Shown here piece after piece: positions 32,082 to 40,530 of a stretch of 64,000 nucleotides of DNA. The notes beneath the pieces are model-generated. The model ran no database searches. It saw only the letters and a program-made list of their open reading frames with translations, and was not told the DNA's origin. Each line of letters starts with the position of its first letter. Position 1 is the stretch's first letter. The stretch is from Archaeoglobaceae archaeon (lineage in GTDB: Archaea; Halobacteriota; Archaeoglobi; Archaeoglobales; Archaeoglobaceae). Position numbers and translations under genes: made by a program. The DNA is taken from positions 26,477-90,476 of the forward strand of contig JALWDS010000037.1 of assembly GCA_027036775.1 (NCBI GenBank), written 5' to 3'.

Positions 32082-32993
32082 TCAACTCTTGATTCCCTTG
32101 ACGAAAGCTATTACGCTTGCGATCACGTAAACTATCAGCGTTACAACACCCAAACCCAAAGCGAAAGTAACTATCCCGTCTCCGCTAACCCTCAAACCTG
32201 CAAGCCACTCGTTCCTCATTGCAAACGGGACGTAGGCCAACGCAATTAGATTAACTATCGTTATAGCCCCGAACACGTAGCAAAGCTTTGAGGAACTCTT
32301 TTTCTCCTCTCCCTCAACCTCCTCAGCAACTTCAACCCACTTCTCGTGCTCGACCTCAGCCTTTCTCCTCGAAATCTTCCCGCTGAATATGCTCATGTTT
32401 ATTGGGAAGTTTCCGGGTGTTAAATGCAGGATTCCGGCGTGGGCCAAGACGAAGAGCAGTAGGAAGAATGCAACCCCCGCGTGTATTGTCCTTACGACAA
32501 AGAACAGTCCGGGGTTGGATGTTACGAAGTCGAAGCTCCTCGGAAACCACATTATCGTGCCCGTGATGATCTCTATGAAAGCGAGAACAGGTAATAGGTA
32601 GATGTCTGAAACCATTATCCAGTCGTATTTACCGAACTTAGGTCTCTCCCTCCTTAGTCCCAAAGTCCAGAGTATGTCTCTAACAGCACCGGCGACAACC
32701 TCGCTTATGAATTCGGCTGAGAGTCCAAAGTTCTTTATGTTCGAATCACCCCTACCTCTCACTATCCTTTCGAGGACGAAGTAAGTTCCGAAGTAGGCGA
32801 AGCTGAAGATCAGAATTACTGCGAACACCCTGTGAAGGAACATAGTAACGGTTGAACCCCCGAAAATTCCAAAAACCCATCCCAAGTGTTCTGGAAACAT
32901 TATTGGTAGTCCCGTTATCAAAAGCATCATTCCCGATACGCTTCCAACGAAGTGGGCAAGCCTCTGGTGCCAAGAAAACCTTTTGAGCATCAT
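32082..32993 (-). CDS. Cytochrome b subunit of the formate-dehydrogenase-like complex
   Basis: A 303-residue membrane protein with five or so hydrophobic helices. The first, WHQRLAHFVGSVSGMMLLITG, and a later TIHAGVAFFLLLFVLAHAGIL supply His residues at the places where FdnI-type cytochromes b bind heme. A last hydrophobic segment ends near KGIKS. It should pass electrons from the periplasmic iron-sulfur subunit to quinone. It overlaps the small membrane gene by 4 bases and closes the four-gene leftward operon. Confidence 0.8.
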   Translation of the reverse strand: MMLKRFSWHQRLAHFVGSVSGMMLLITGLPIMFPEHLGWVFGIFGGSTVTMFLHRVFAVILIFSFAYFGTYFVLERIVRGRGDSNIKNFGLSAEFISEVVAGAVRDILWTLGLRRERPKFGKYDWIMVSDIYLLPVLAFIEIITGTIMWFPRSFDFVTSNPGLFFVVRTIHAGVAFFLLLFVLAHAGILHLTPGNFPINMSIFSGKISRRKAEVEHEKWVEVAEEVEGEEKKSSSKLCYVFGAITIVNLIALAYVPFAMRNEWLAGLRVSGDGIVTFALGLGVVTLIVYVIASVIAFVKGIKS

Positions 32994-33289
32994 TCTACCT
33001 CCTCCTTATGGATTTTGTAATATTTGTAATACTCAATCACGGTTAAAATGACGACGAAAATTCCGGCTATTTCGAGCAACACCTTGACTGCATTGTTGAA
33101 CTTGGTTACCGTCTTTAGAGATTCCTCGTATAGCGTTCCCCTCTTTTCTATAGGTATCTCGCTCCACTTAAAGACGTAACTTCCCTTCAAGCTTGAAGCG
33201 GTTGATATGTTGGAAACGTAGGGATACAATGCGATCAGTGCAACTACGAAGGCTACTGCTACTATTGCCCTCGACATCTCTACCACCAA
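32990..33289 (-). CDS. Small membrane protein of the formate-dehydrogenase-like operon
   Basis: A 99-residue protein with one transmembrane helix at each end (AIVAVAFVVALIALYP and VLLEIAGIFVVILTVIEYY) and about 45 residues between, probably outside the membrane. No family is recognised. Its place between the iron-sulfur and cytochrome b genes, with a 4-base overlap and a 4-base gap, suggests an accessory subunit. Confidence 0.65.
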   Translation of the reverse strand: MVVEMSRAIVAVAFVVALIALYPYVSNISTASSLKGSYVFKWSEIPIEKRGTLYEESLKTVTKFNNAVKVLLEIAGIFVVILTVIEYYKYYKIHKEEVE

Positions 33290-33293
33290 AAAA

Positions 33294-33848
33294 TTAGAAC
33301 AGGAATAAGCTCTCTATCTTCGATGCTGTCAGAGCACCAACTCTCTCCCTAAGCTTCTTGGTTATTTCTTTCATCTCTCCAGCCAGTATCGTTTCGCACG
33401 GGCATATCAGAGCACATCTCGGAACTGGGTCCCTGTAAATCACGTTACCCTTTTCGTCTCTCTCCGGCTCAAAAGGTAGGACGCAGTACGTGCACTTGTC
33501 CATCTTACCCTTGCTACCGAAAGCTCCGCCCTCTGGGAATTGAGGAGCTCCGAAGGGGCAGGCCCAAGCACAGTAGCCACAGCCTATGCACTTGTCCTTG
33601 TCAACCAGAACTATTCCGTCTTCCCTCTTGTAAATTGCTTTAACGGGACAAACCTTCATGCAAGGAGGATCGTTGCAGTGGAGGCACATTATGGGTATAT
33701 TCAACTGACCCGGCTGACCCTCGTTTATCGTTACAACCTGAATTCTGTTCACACCTTTGGGTGTCTTGTTGTAGTTCTTGCATATCGCCATGCATCCCTT
33801 ACACTTTATACAGAGATTGTGATGAGTATCGACCAAAAATTTCAGCAT
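33294..33848 (-). CDS. Four-cluster ferredoxin subunit (DmsB/FdnH-like)
   Basis: A 184-residue iron-sulfur electron carrier from ATG at 33848 (MLKFLVDTHHNLCIKCKGC). The four Cys groups start CIKCKGCMAIC, CLHCNDPPCMKVCP, CIGCGYCAWACPFG and a last CTYC...CALICPC, the usual ladder of four cubane clusters. The upstream GTG codons in frame lie within the ribosome site and are not preferred. It links the molybdenum subunit to the cytochrome b. Confidence 0.92.
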   Translation of the reverse strand: MLKFLVDTHHNLCIKCKGCMAICKNYNKTPKGVNRIQVVTINEGQPGQLNIPIMCLHCNDPPCMKVCPVKAIYKREDGIVLVDKDKCIGCGYCAWACPFGAPQFPEGGAFGSKGKMDKCTYCVLPFEPERDEKGNVIYRDPVPRCALICPCETILAGEMKEITKKLRERVGALTASKIESLFLF

Positions 33849-33858
33849 GTGCACCACC

Positions 33859-36729
33859 TCATTCCATAACCTTCATCTTCCTTAACTCCGCCTTCAACTT
33901 CTCTATCTTGCTCCTGTATTGACTCAGGAACTCCTGCAACTTGTCCGCCCTAACCACATTGCATATTCCCGACTTCGTAGCCTGCATCTGCGTCTCCGGA
34001 TCCCATCCCGGTGGGTTGACTATGTTACACGAATCGCCGTAAACTATGGGTCTCGTGTCCATGTCGTTCGTCACTGGGAATCTGTCCAAGTAGGGTTTGC
34101 CCTGGAACTGACCTGCCCAGTGGAAAGGAGTGAACACCAACCACTCTGGAACCGAAGGAGTTACCCTCGCCTTGACAATTATGTAAGCTGGAGTGTCGTC
34201 GTATTCCAAGCTTCTCGGTGAAACGACTGCAACCAAATCGCCGTCCCTTATTCCCCTCTCCATGGCGGTCTTCGGATTTATCTCCACATACATCTCGGGC
34301 TGTAACTCCGCTAATATCGGATTGCTCCTCGTTTCCGCCCCTCCACCCATGTGCTCTACCTGCCTACCAGATGTCCAAACGAGCGGGAATATGTCGACGA
34401 CGTTTGCCTTTAACCAGGCTATTTGCCAACTCCTTCCCTTTATCTTAACTCTGAAGTGGAACTTTCCATACTTCTCGTCCTCGTAAGTCGGATACCTGCT
34501 GACGAGGTCCAAGCGCGGTGAGTATATCGGCTCTCTTATCTTCGGCAGTGGGTCTTTCATGTTCCAAGCGTAGAACCTCGCCCTACCCCTACCAGATGGT
34601 AGCATGTTCTTGTCGAGATACTCTTCGAAGGTTTCACCTATCGCAAACAACCACTTGACGCCGTTGACGTATATCTCGTTCTGAGGATTGACACCGCTCA
34701 AAAGCGATTTTCCATCTGGAGCCTTCGGACCCCACTTGACTCTGAAGTCGTGGCCTCCCTCCCACACAGGTATGTCGTCCCTATACAGGATGGGAGTTCC
34801 GGGGTGCTTGTCGTTCCAGCATGGCCAGGGCAATCCCCAGTATTCACCCTTGCAGGGCCCTCCGTAAGACCTACAATCCTCCTCGCTGAACGTGTAGTCA
34901 TATTCTTGCTGTCTCTTTATCCTCCAGCTCTTCTGTCCGAGCATTCCTATCGATATGCACCCAACCATTACCTCCTTGTCCCAAACCTCTTCTGGCCTAA
35001 TCTCCTCCGGACTTTTACCACCGAAGTTTGCGGTAAACTTGGCATACAAACCGGGATCGTATTTGTCGAGCTTCTCAACGAGCTTGAACAGAATCCACAT
35101 GTCCGGTTTCGACTCGTATCTCGGATTTACGACCTTGTTCCTCCACTGAATCTGTCTCGCGGAATTAGTAACGAATCCTTCGCTCTCGTATTCCGTGCAA
35201 GCCGGTAGAATTATTATACCGTCCTTTCTCTCGGGTAAAGCTGCAGCCGTTTCAACGAACGGATCGACGACAACCAAAAGCTCCACAGATTCGAAAGCCT
35301 CCTTAACGAGCTTCAAGTCACCTATGGATGCGGTTGAGTGACCCCACCATATTATCGCCTTTATCGGCGAGGGCTGATCCAACTTCCAGCCGTATTTTTC
35401 TGCGGTAGCTCCGACAGCAAACCTCGACATCGTGAATCCCTTCTTGTGCATCATCTCCTCGCTTGAAAATCTGCTCTTAATCCACTCGTAATCGACGTTC
35501 CAAACCCTGCACCAGTGCTTCCACGCCTTTTCGCTCAAACCGTAGTAGGCTGGCAGAGAGTGGCTCAGAACGCACATGTCCGTAGCACCTTGGACGTTGT
35601 CGTGTCCCCTGAAGGCGTTGACACCTCCACCGGGCCTTCCTACACACCCTATCAACAGTTGAAGTATAGCAAAGCTCCTTATGTTTTGAGAACCGGTTAC
35701 GTGCTGTGTTGCACCCATGGCGTATTGAAGGGTTGCCGGCCTGTTTTTAGCCAGAATCTGTGCAACCTTTCTTATGAGGTCTGCTGGAACTCCCGTTATC
35801 TTCTCGACGTTCTCTGGGGAGTAATCGTCCTTCAAAACCTCCTCCTTGAAGTAATCGAACCCGTAAGTTCTCTTTTCGACGTAATCTGGACAATACCATC
35901 CGTTCTTAACGAGTTCGTGGCATATGCCCATTATCAGGGCTATATCCGTTCCCGGTCTGAATCTGACGTAAACGTCGCTGACCGCAGCCGTTCTCGAAAA
36001 TCGAGGATCGCAGGCAATTAGGACAGCACCCCTCTCCTTGGCTTTGTATATGTGGTAAAAGCTGACGGGATGGGCCTCAGCTGGATTCGAAAGGAATATT
36101 ATGGCTCTCGAATTCCTCATGTCGTTGAAGTTGTTGTTCATGGCACCGTAACCGAAAGTGTTACCCAAACCTGCTACGGTTGTCGAGTGGCATATCCTCG
36201 CCTGATGGTCTATGTTGTTCGAACCCCAGAAGGCCATGAACTTCCTCTGCAGATAAGCCATCTCCGTGCTCACCTTTGCGGATCCTGCGAAGAACAGGGC
36301 ATCTGGCCCATACTTCTGCCTTATCTCCCAGAGCTTTTTAGCTATGATTTCCAAGGCTTCGTCCCAGCTTATCTTCTCCCACTTTCCGTTCCTCTTTATC
36401 ATTGGATACTTCAATCTCCTCGGTGAGTGGACGATGTAGTTGGCAGATGCACCTTTACAACACAGCTTACCTCTGTTTATGGGATTGTTGATCCAAGGCT
36501 CCACCCAAAGCCATTGATCGTCTTTAACGACCGCCAACAAACCGCAACCGACGGCACAACCGGTGCAAATGGTCTTAACAAGCTTGTAACCCTTCTCTTC
36601 AAGCTTCTTTTGTTCCTCTTCCGCCTTCTTGAATATGTCCGCTTTGGCAAACTTTATAAGGCCACTCGCTACGGCCAAGCCAACCGCGGACGTTTTGAGA
36701 AAATCCCTCCTCGTCATTTTTAACTTCAT
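33859..36729 (-). CDS. Periplasmic molybdopterin oxidoreductase, cysteine-type formate dehydrogenase-like
   Basis: A 956-residue catalytic subunit. A Tat signal (TRRDFLKTSAVGLAVAS, residues 6-22) sends it across the membrane folded. A [4Fe-4S] site has CTGCAVGC at 55-62 and a Cys near 90. The key segment ARICHSTTVAGLGNTFG places Cys180, followed by His, where formate dehydrogenases carry Sec or Cys to bind molybdenum or tungsten. Further motifs such as SNPAEAHPVSF also fit the FDH group. A good GGGAGGTG ribosome site precedes the ATG. The genes for its partners follow leftward and those for maturation lie divergently to the right. Substrate is inferred; thiosulfate or polysulfide reduction is the alternative. 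Confidence 0.85.
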   Translation of the reverse strand: MKLKMTRRDFLKTSAVGLAVASGLIKFAKADIFKKAEEEQKKLEEKGYKLVKTICTGCAVGCGLLAVVKDDQWLWVEPWINNPINRGKLCCKGASANYIVHSPRRLKYPMIKRNGKWEKISWDEALEIIAKKLWEIRQKYGPDALFFAGSAKVSTEMAYLQRKFMAFWGSNNIDHQARICHSTTVAGLGNTFGYGAMNNNFNDMRNSRAIIFLSNPAEAHPVSFYHIYKAKERGAVLIACDPRFSRTAAVSDVYVRFRPGTDIALIMGICHELVKNGWYCPDYVEKRTYGFDYFKEEVLKDDYSPENVEKITGVPADLIRKVAQILAKNRPATLQYAMGATQHVTGSQNIRSFAILQLLIGCVGRPGGGVNAFRGHDNVQGATDMCVLSHSLPAYYGLSEKAWKHWCRVWNVDYEWIKSRFSSEEMMHKKGFTMSRFAVGATAEKYGWKLDQPSPIKAIIWWGHSTASIGDLKLVKEAFESVELLVVVDPFVETAAALPERKDGIIILPACTEYESEGFVTNSARQIQWRNKVVNPRYESKPDMWILFKLVEKLDKYDPGLYAKFTANFGGKSPEEIRPEEVWDKEVMVGCISIGMLGQKSWRIKRQQEYDYTFSEEDCRSYGGPCKGEYWGLPWPCWNDKHPGTPILYRDDIPVWEGGHDFRVKWGPKAPDGKSLLSGVNPQNEIYVNGVKWLFAIGETFEEYLDKNMLPSGRGRARFYAWNMKDPLPKIREPIYSPRLDLVSRYPTYEDEKYGKFHFRVKIKGRSWQIAWLKANVVDIFPLVWTSGRQVEHMGGGAETRSNPILAELQPEMYVEINPKTAMERGIRDGDLVAVVSPRSLEYDDTPAYIIVKARVTPSVPEWLVFTPFHWAGQFQGKPYLDRFPVTNDMDTRPIVYGDSCNIVNPPGWDPETQMQATKSGICNVVRADKLQEFLSQYRSKIEKLKAELRKMKVME

Positions 36730-36784
36730 TCAGACACCTCCCACGTAACTATTTAAGAATGCAAAAATATAAAATTTTCGATAT

Positions 36785-36814
36785 TTTAAATATTACCGAG
36801 CGGAAATATTTAAA
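36785..36814. promoter_or_regulatory. Mirror-image divergent promoter between the molybdoenzyme and maturation operons
   Basis: TTTAAATATT (36785-36794) and AATATTTAAA (36805-36814) form a perfect 10-base inverted repeat around the spacer ACCGAGCGGA. Each arm reads as a TATA element for one of the divergent genes starting at 36729 and 36854. A dimeric regulator could bind the whole unit; the ModE-like protein at 39078-39428 is the nearest candidate. Confidence 0.5.
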
Positions 36815-36853
36815 CCAAAATCCATTTAACTTATCCTGCGAGTGGATTAAAGG

Positions 36854-38512
36854 ATGATAGTAACATGTAAGAAGTTGGGTTTCGAAACCGAAGGCAAAGC
36901 GGTGAGCTGTGAGGAAGATTTCGAAGTTGAAGGTTACACGGTATTCACATGTCCCGCTTTATACCATAAGGTGAAGGACAGGGTTGACGAGTATCGGGTT
37001 TTAGATTTGAGGGTTTTAAAGGCCTTCAAAAATCCCGAAAAGGTTGCAAAGTCTGTTTTAGAGAGCGAGAAGGTTCCATTAAACTACGTCTTCGATACCG
37101 TTCAGGTTGGGAGGGATGTAGTTTACTCTGGAGACAACTTGGAGATAATCGAAGAGTTATCGAGTCACTGCAACCTGACGGTCGTAACCGACAACGAGGA
37201 GTTGATCAGAAGGCTTTATCCATACGAGGTCAGAGTCGTCAGAGGGAAGGTTAAGGGTATAGAGGGCGAAGTTGGAAACTTCAGAATTTACGTCGATGGT
37301 TACGATCTCGTTGAAGGTAGGAGGGTTGATGTTTTAAGGGCTGGGCAGGTGATATGCAAGGGTTTCAAAGGTGAGGGAATTTACAACGATGACTTTTACG
37401 GGGCGTTCAAGGTTCTTTCAAACTTGGGTGGTTACCTGAAGCTCGTAGCGGTTAAAGTCGATCACGACATCTGTGGGGCTTACAAGAGCGGTTTGAAGGG
37501 ATGCAACCATTGCCTCAGTTGTCCTTCAGTAAGCCTGAAGGATGGAAAGGTCAAAGTCGATTTGAGCACCTGCAAAGCCTGCGGATTCTGTTCCTCGATA
37601 TGCTTCACCTCCGCAATGAAAAGCGTTCTCCTACCTCACGACAGTATAATCGAAAGGATAGATAGGGTTTCAAATTTGGGATTCGATACGCTGACGTTTG
37701 CGTGCGAAAGGTCCTTGGTTGATTTAAACGACTTGAAGGAACTTCCAGACACCGCCTTAATCCTTCTCCCATGCTTGAACTACCTGAACGAGGTTCACTA
37801 CCTCTACGCGGTTTTGAGGGGGTTTAAGGTTCTGGCAATCCCTTGCGAATGCGATAGGTTCAGGCCAGATTGCTTCGAAATAGCCTCAAACACTTTGAAA
37901 GCCTTCGGTTTCAACTGCCTAAGGTTGACGAGCTGGAACGATTTTGAAAGGGATTTGAAGTCTCTATGTGAGCCTCCAAACGTCAGATTCGAGCTTGAGG
38001 GTAAAAACAAGAGGGAGATGTGGCTAAGCTTGGTTTCCGCCTTGATGGTTTACGAGGTCAAAGAAAGCAGGTTCGATTCGAAATACTTCGGATTTGTCGA
38101 GATAAACGAAAACTGCACGCTCTGCAACTCCTGCGTAAACTTCTGCCCCATGAACGCTTTGAGGAAGGAGGTGGGAAAAATAATTTTCAATCACGGTCTG
38201 TGTATTGCGTGTGAACTCTGCTCTAAGGCTTGTCCAGAAAACGCTTTAAGGGTTGAAAAAGGATTGGACTTTCAAAGGTTGGGGGAGAGGATCGTTTTCG
38301 AGGACGAGATGGTAAGGTGTCCGAGGTGCGGAAGACCTCACATATCTAAGAGGGCCTACGAGAAGTTGAAAGCCTTAACCGGTATGGAGAAGTCTCTGCT
38401 CTTCTGCAAGGATTGCAGACCCGTTACAATCCTCGAAGGTGTTTACGAAGAGATAAAGAGGGATTTGGAGGAGCTGAAAAGGAGGAGGGTTGGAGATGGA
38501 GGAGATCGTTAA
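36854..38512 (+). CDS. Multi-cluster iron-sulfur protein of the molybdoenzyme locus
   Basis: A 552-residue cytosolic-looking protein with no signal peptide. Ferredoxin Cys groups lie at about 213-255 (CNHCLSCP, CKACGFCSSIC) and again near 416-458 (CTLCNSCVNFCP, CIACELCSKACP). Between them is a part with DTLTFACERS and LLPCLNYLNE that resembles heterodisulfide-reductase/MvhD-type segments, and a zinc ribbon, CPRCG...CKDC, ends the protein. I do not know a named family for the full length. It overlaps the chaperone gene, so a role in electron supply or assembly for the molybdoenzyme is inferred. Confidence 0.65.
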   Translation: MIVTCKKLGFETEGKAVSCEEDFEVEGYTVFTCPALYHKVKDRVDEYRVLDLRVLKAFKNPEKVAKSVLESEKVPLNYVFDTVQVGRDVVYSGDNLEIIEELSSHCNLTVVTDNEELIRRLYPYEVRVVRGKVKGIEGEVGNFRIYVDGYDLVEGRRVDVLRAGQVICKGFKGEGIYNDDFYGAFKVLSNLGGYLKLVAVKVDHDICGAYKSGLKGCNHCLSCPSVSLKDGKVKVDLSTCKACGFCSSICFTSAMKSVLLPHDSIIERIDRVSNLGFDTLTFACERSLVDLNDLKELPDTALILLPCLNYLNEVHYLYAVLRGFKVLAIPCECDRFRPDCFEIASNTLKAFGFNCLRLTSWNDFERDLKSLCEPPNVRFELEGKNKREMWLSLVSALMVYEVKESRFDSKYFGFVEINENCTLCNSCVNFCPMNALRKEVGKIIFNHGLCIACELCSKACPENALRVEKGLDFQRLGERIVFEDEMVRCPRCGRPHISKRAYEKLKALTGMEKSLLFCKDCRPVTILEGVYEEIKRDLEELKRRRVGDGGDR

Positions 38513-39095
38513 GGGTAGAATGGGAATGTATGCCTTCTTCTCCTCGGTGTTTTTGGACGTCCCGCCAAAGGAGCTTTTGAAGGAGATTTACGAGGGTAGA
38601 ATAGCTTTTCCGAAGCTTGAGGGTGTGGAGGAAATATTCAGCTACGCAAAGGGTTTCGACAGCTTTGAGGATTTCGAGAGAGAAATTAGGAGGGAATACA
38701 CCGATCTATTCGTCAACCCCTTTAAGGAGCACGTTTCACTCTACAAATCGGACTACTTCGGCGACTACCCATACGGGAACGTAACCCTAAAAACGATTGA
38801 GAAGTTCAAGGAGTTTGGTTACATATACGAACACACGGAGCCAGCTGATCACCTGGGGGTTTTCATGGCATTCATGGTCAAGAGCTGTGAGGAGTTTTTG
38901 AAGGGTAACAGGGAGGAGTTGAAGAAGCAGAGGGAGATTTTGGAGGACTTGGAAAGCTGGATTTACGAATTCTGCGAGAAGGTCGAGAGTAGCGAAGACG
39001 CAAGGTTTTACAGGGGTGTCGTGAAGATGCTGAGAGACTTTTTAAAGATGGACAGAAAGATTTTGAACGAGCTGATACTAAATGCATCCGACTAA
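38496..39095 (+). CDS. TorD/DmsD-family molybdoenzyme chaperone
   Basis: A 199-residue helical protein from ATG at 38496 (MEEIVKGRMGMYAFFSSVFL), preceded by an AGGAGGAGGG ribosome site. EYTDLFVNPFKEHVSLYKSD, EPADHLGVFMAFM and the final helix fit the TorD family, whose members hold the Tat substrate until its cofactor is in place. It overlaps the upstream iron-sulfur gene by 17 bases and ends convergently with the ModE-like gene, an 18-base overlap. Confidence 0.88.
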   Translation: MEEIVKGRMGMYAFFSSVFLDVPPKELLKEIYEGRIAFPKLEGVEEIFSYAKGFDSFEDFEREIRREYTDLFVNPFKEHVSLYKSDYFGDYPYGNVTLKTIEKFKEFGYIYEHTEPADHLGVFMAFMVKSCEEFLKGNREELKKQREILEDLESWIYEFCEKVESSEDARFYRGVVKMLRDFLKMDRKILNELILNASD

Positions 39096-39428
39096 CATCT
39101 CGTTGACCCCCAAGCCGTATCTTTCAAAGTCCTTAGCGACGGATTCGAAGTTGATCGTGGCACACTCGTATAAGTCCAAAAGTCTCCTACCCACATCCGT
39201 AAGCTTCGCACCGCCCTCCTTCCCCCTAACCTTCTCAACCACCTTCTCACCTAAAATCCTCTCCATGTTTCTTATATACGTCCAAACGAACTTGTATGAC
39301 ATACCCAAGAACTCGGAGGCTTTGGAAATCGAACCGAACTCATCTATGGCCCTTAAGATCTCGTAACCGCCCTTACCCATAACGAACTTGCCGTCCTTTT
39401 CAATCCAAACCTTGAATCTGATTTGCAT
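39078..39428 (-). CDS. ModE-like N-terminal winged-helix regulator
   Basis: A 116-residue protein made of the ModE DNA-binding domain alone: IRFKVWIEKDGKFVMGKGGY, ILRAIDEFGSISKASEFLGM with the recognition helix SYKFVWTYIRNMERILGEKV, and GGAKLTDVGRRLLDLY. The molybdate-binding domains of full ModE are absent. Its place beside the molybdoenzyme genes suggests that it controls them. A TATA-like run ATATATAT lies just upstream of the start. Confidence 0.88.
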   Translation of the reverse strand: MQIRFKVWIEKDGKFVMGKGGYEILRAIDEFGSISKASEFLGMSYKFVWTYIRNMERILGEKVVEKVRGKEGGAKLTDVGRRLLDLYECATINFESVAKDFERYGLGVNEMLVGCI

Positions 39429-39513
39429 ATATATATACGAGCAAACTCACCTTAAACCTTTCCATTTCATCAAACCAAATACTTAAATACCACCTTGGGA
39501 GAGTTAATTTGAA

Positions 39514-39771
39514 ATGATAGGCTGGAGTGAGCTAACCTTGATAGTAGTTCTGGCGGTGATCCTCTTAGGGCCCGATAAACTCTCCGATTTGGCGAGAACC
39601 TTGGGTAGGATATACGGGGAGTATCAAAAAGCAAAGAAACAGCTTGAGCTGGAATTGATATACGGTTACGAGATTCCTTCGAAGGAGCTACTTGAGGAGA
39701 TAGCCCAGAAAAAGATTTCCGCCATAACCAAGGATTTCGTCGAGAACGTCGAGAGGTTCAAGAAGCTTTAA
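39514..39771 (+). CDS. tatA: Sec-independent translocase protein TatA/B-like
   Basis: An 85-residue protein with one N-terminal membrane helix (SELTLIVVLAVILLGPDKL) followed by the amphipathic helix DLARTLGRIYGEYQKAKK, the TatA/TatB plan. It would help export the Tat-signal molybdoenzyme encoded nearby. A second copy follows 33 bases downstream. Confidence 0.9.
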   Translation: MIGWSELTLIVVLAVILLGPDKLSDLARTLGRIYGEYQKAKKQLELELIYGYEIPSKELLEEIAQKKISAITKDFVENVERFKKL

Positions 39772-39804
39772 ATACCTTCAAATCCGAATTTAGGTGGTGA
39801 TAGG

Positions 39805-40110
39805 ATGTTGGGTAGTATAGGCCCTAACGAGTTGCTCTTGATTTTGGTGATAGTCTTCCTACTCTTCGGGGCGAGCAAACTCCCAGAACTGGCGAGGAGC
39901 TTGGGTAGGGCGAAGGCGGAATTCAAGAAGGCTGAGAGGGAGGCGGAGCTCGAACTCGTAGAGTTCGAGAGACAGATAAGGGAGGGAAAATACAAGAGGG
40001 AGAAGCTTGAAAAGGTTGCAAAGGATTTGGGTGTTGAAACCGAGGGGAGAAGCGACGAAGAAATTGCAAGAGACATAAGGGATGTGATAAGGGAAAAATC
40101 GGAGCCATAA
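39805..40110 (+). CDS. tatA: Sec-independent translocase protein TatA/B-like, second copy
   Basis: A 101-residue TatA/B-type protein: GPNELLLILVIVFLLFGASK forms the membrane helix, LPELARSLGRAKAEFKKAE the amphipathic helix, and the tail is charged. A GGTGATAGG ribosome site precedes the ATG. Two unlike copies suggest a TatA and TatB division of labour. TatC is not in the window. Confidence 0.92.
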   Translation: MLGSIGPNELLLILVIVFLLFGASKLPELARSLGRAKAEFKKAEREAELELVEFERQIREGKYKREKLEKVAKDLGVETEGRSDEEIARDIRDVIREKSEP

Positions 40111-40146
40111 CAAAAACTTTAAAAATTTTGATTTTTGCTTGATTCC

Positions 40147-40530
40147 ATGAAGGTTCAGGCTGAGGTTAGGCAGTTGAAGGAGGGAGGTTACATAGTCATA
40201 GACGACGAGCCCTGCGAAATCGTCAGCATTTCTGTAAGCAAATCTGGTAAGCACGGTGCTGCTAAAGCAAGAATCGAGGCGATAGGTATATTCGACGGTC
40301 AGAAGAGGAGCATAGTCCAGCCAGTAACCGCAAAGGTTTACGTTCCGATAGTTGAGAGAAAGAGGGCACAAGTTATAAGCGTTGTTGGAAACACCGCACA
40401 GCTCATGGACTTGGAAACTTACGAAACGTTCGAGCTTCAAATTCCAGAAGAGCTTAAGGACAGGATAGAGCCGGGGAAGGAGATAGTTTACATAGAGTCA
40501 CTTGGAAAGAGGAAGATAGTTGAAAGGTAA
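40147..40530 (+). CDS. Translation initiation factor aIF5A
   Basis: The archaeal eIF5A/EF-P homologue, which rescues ribosomes on difficult sequences. The 127 residues from ATG at 40147 contain SKSGKHGAAKARIEA, where Lys35 is the expected hypusination site, then the C-terminal OB fold. The in-frame TTG upstream is rejected because the TATA-like CTTTAAA at 40117-40123 fits a leaderless ATG. Its stop overlaps the agmatinase start by one base. Confidence 0.96.
   Translation: MKVQAEVRQLKEGGYIVIDDEPCEIVSISVSKSGKHGAAKARIEAIGIFDGQKRSIVQPVTAKVYVPIVERKRAQVISVVGNTAQLMDLETYETFELQIPEELKDRIEPGKEIVYIESLGKRKIVER

Noticed and set aside
33859..36729. Selenocysteine-type formate dehydrogenase
   Set aside because: The metal-ligand position reads TGC (Cys180), not TGA, and no SECIS-like element is needed to read the frame.
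40135..40146. Upstream TTG start for aIF5A, adding MLDS
   Set aside because: The TATA-like element fits a leaderless ATG at 40147, and the protein then begins like other archaeal aIF5A proteins.
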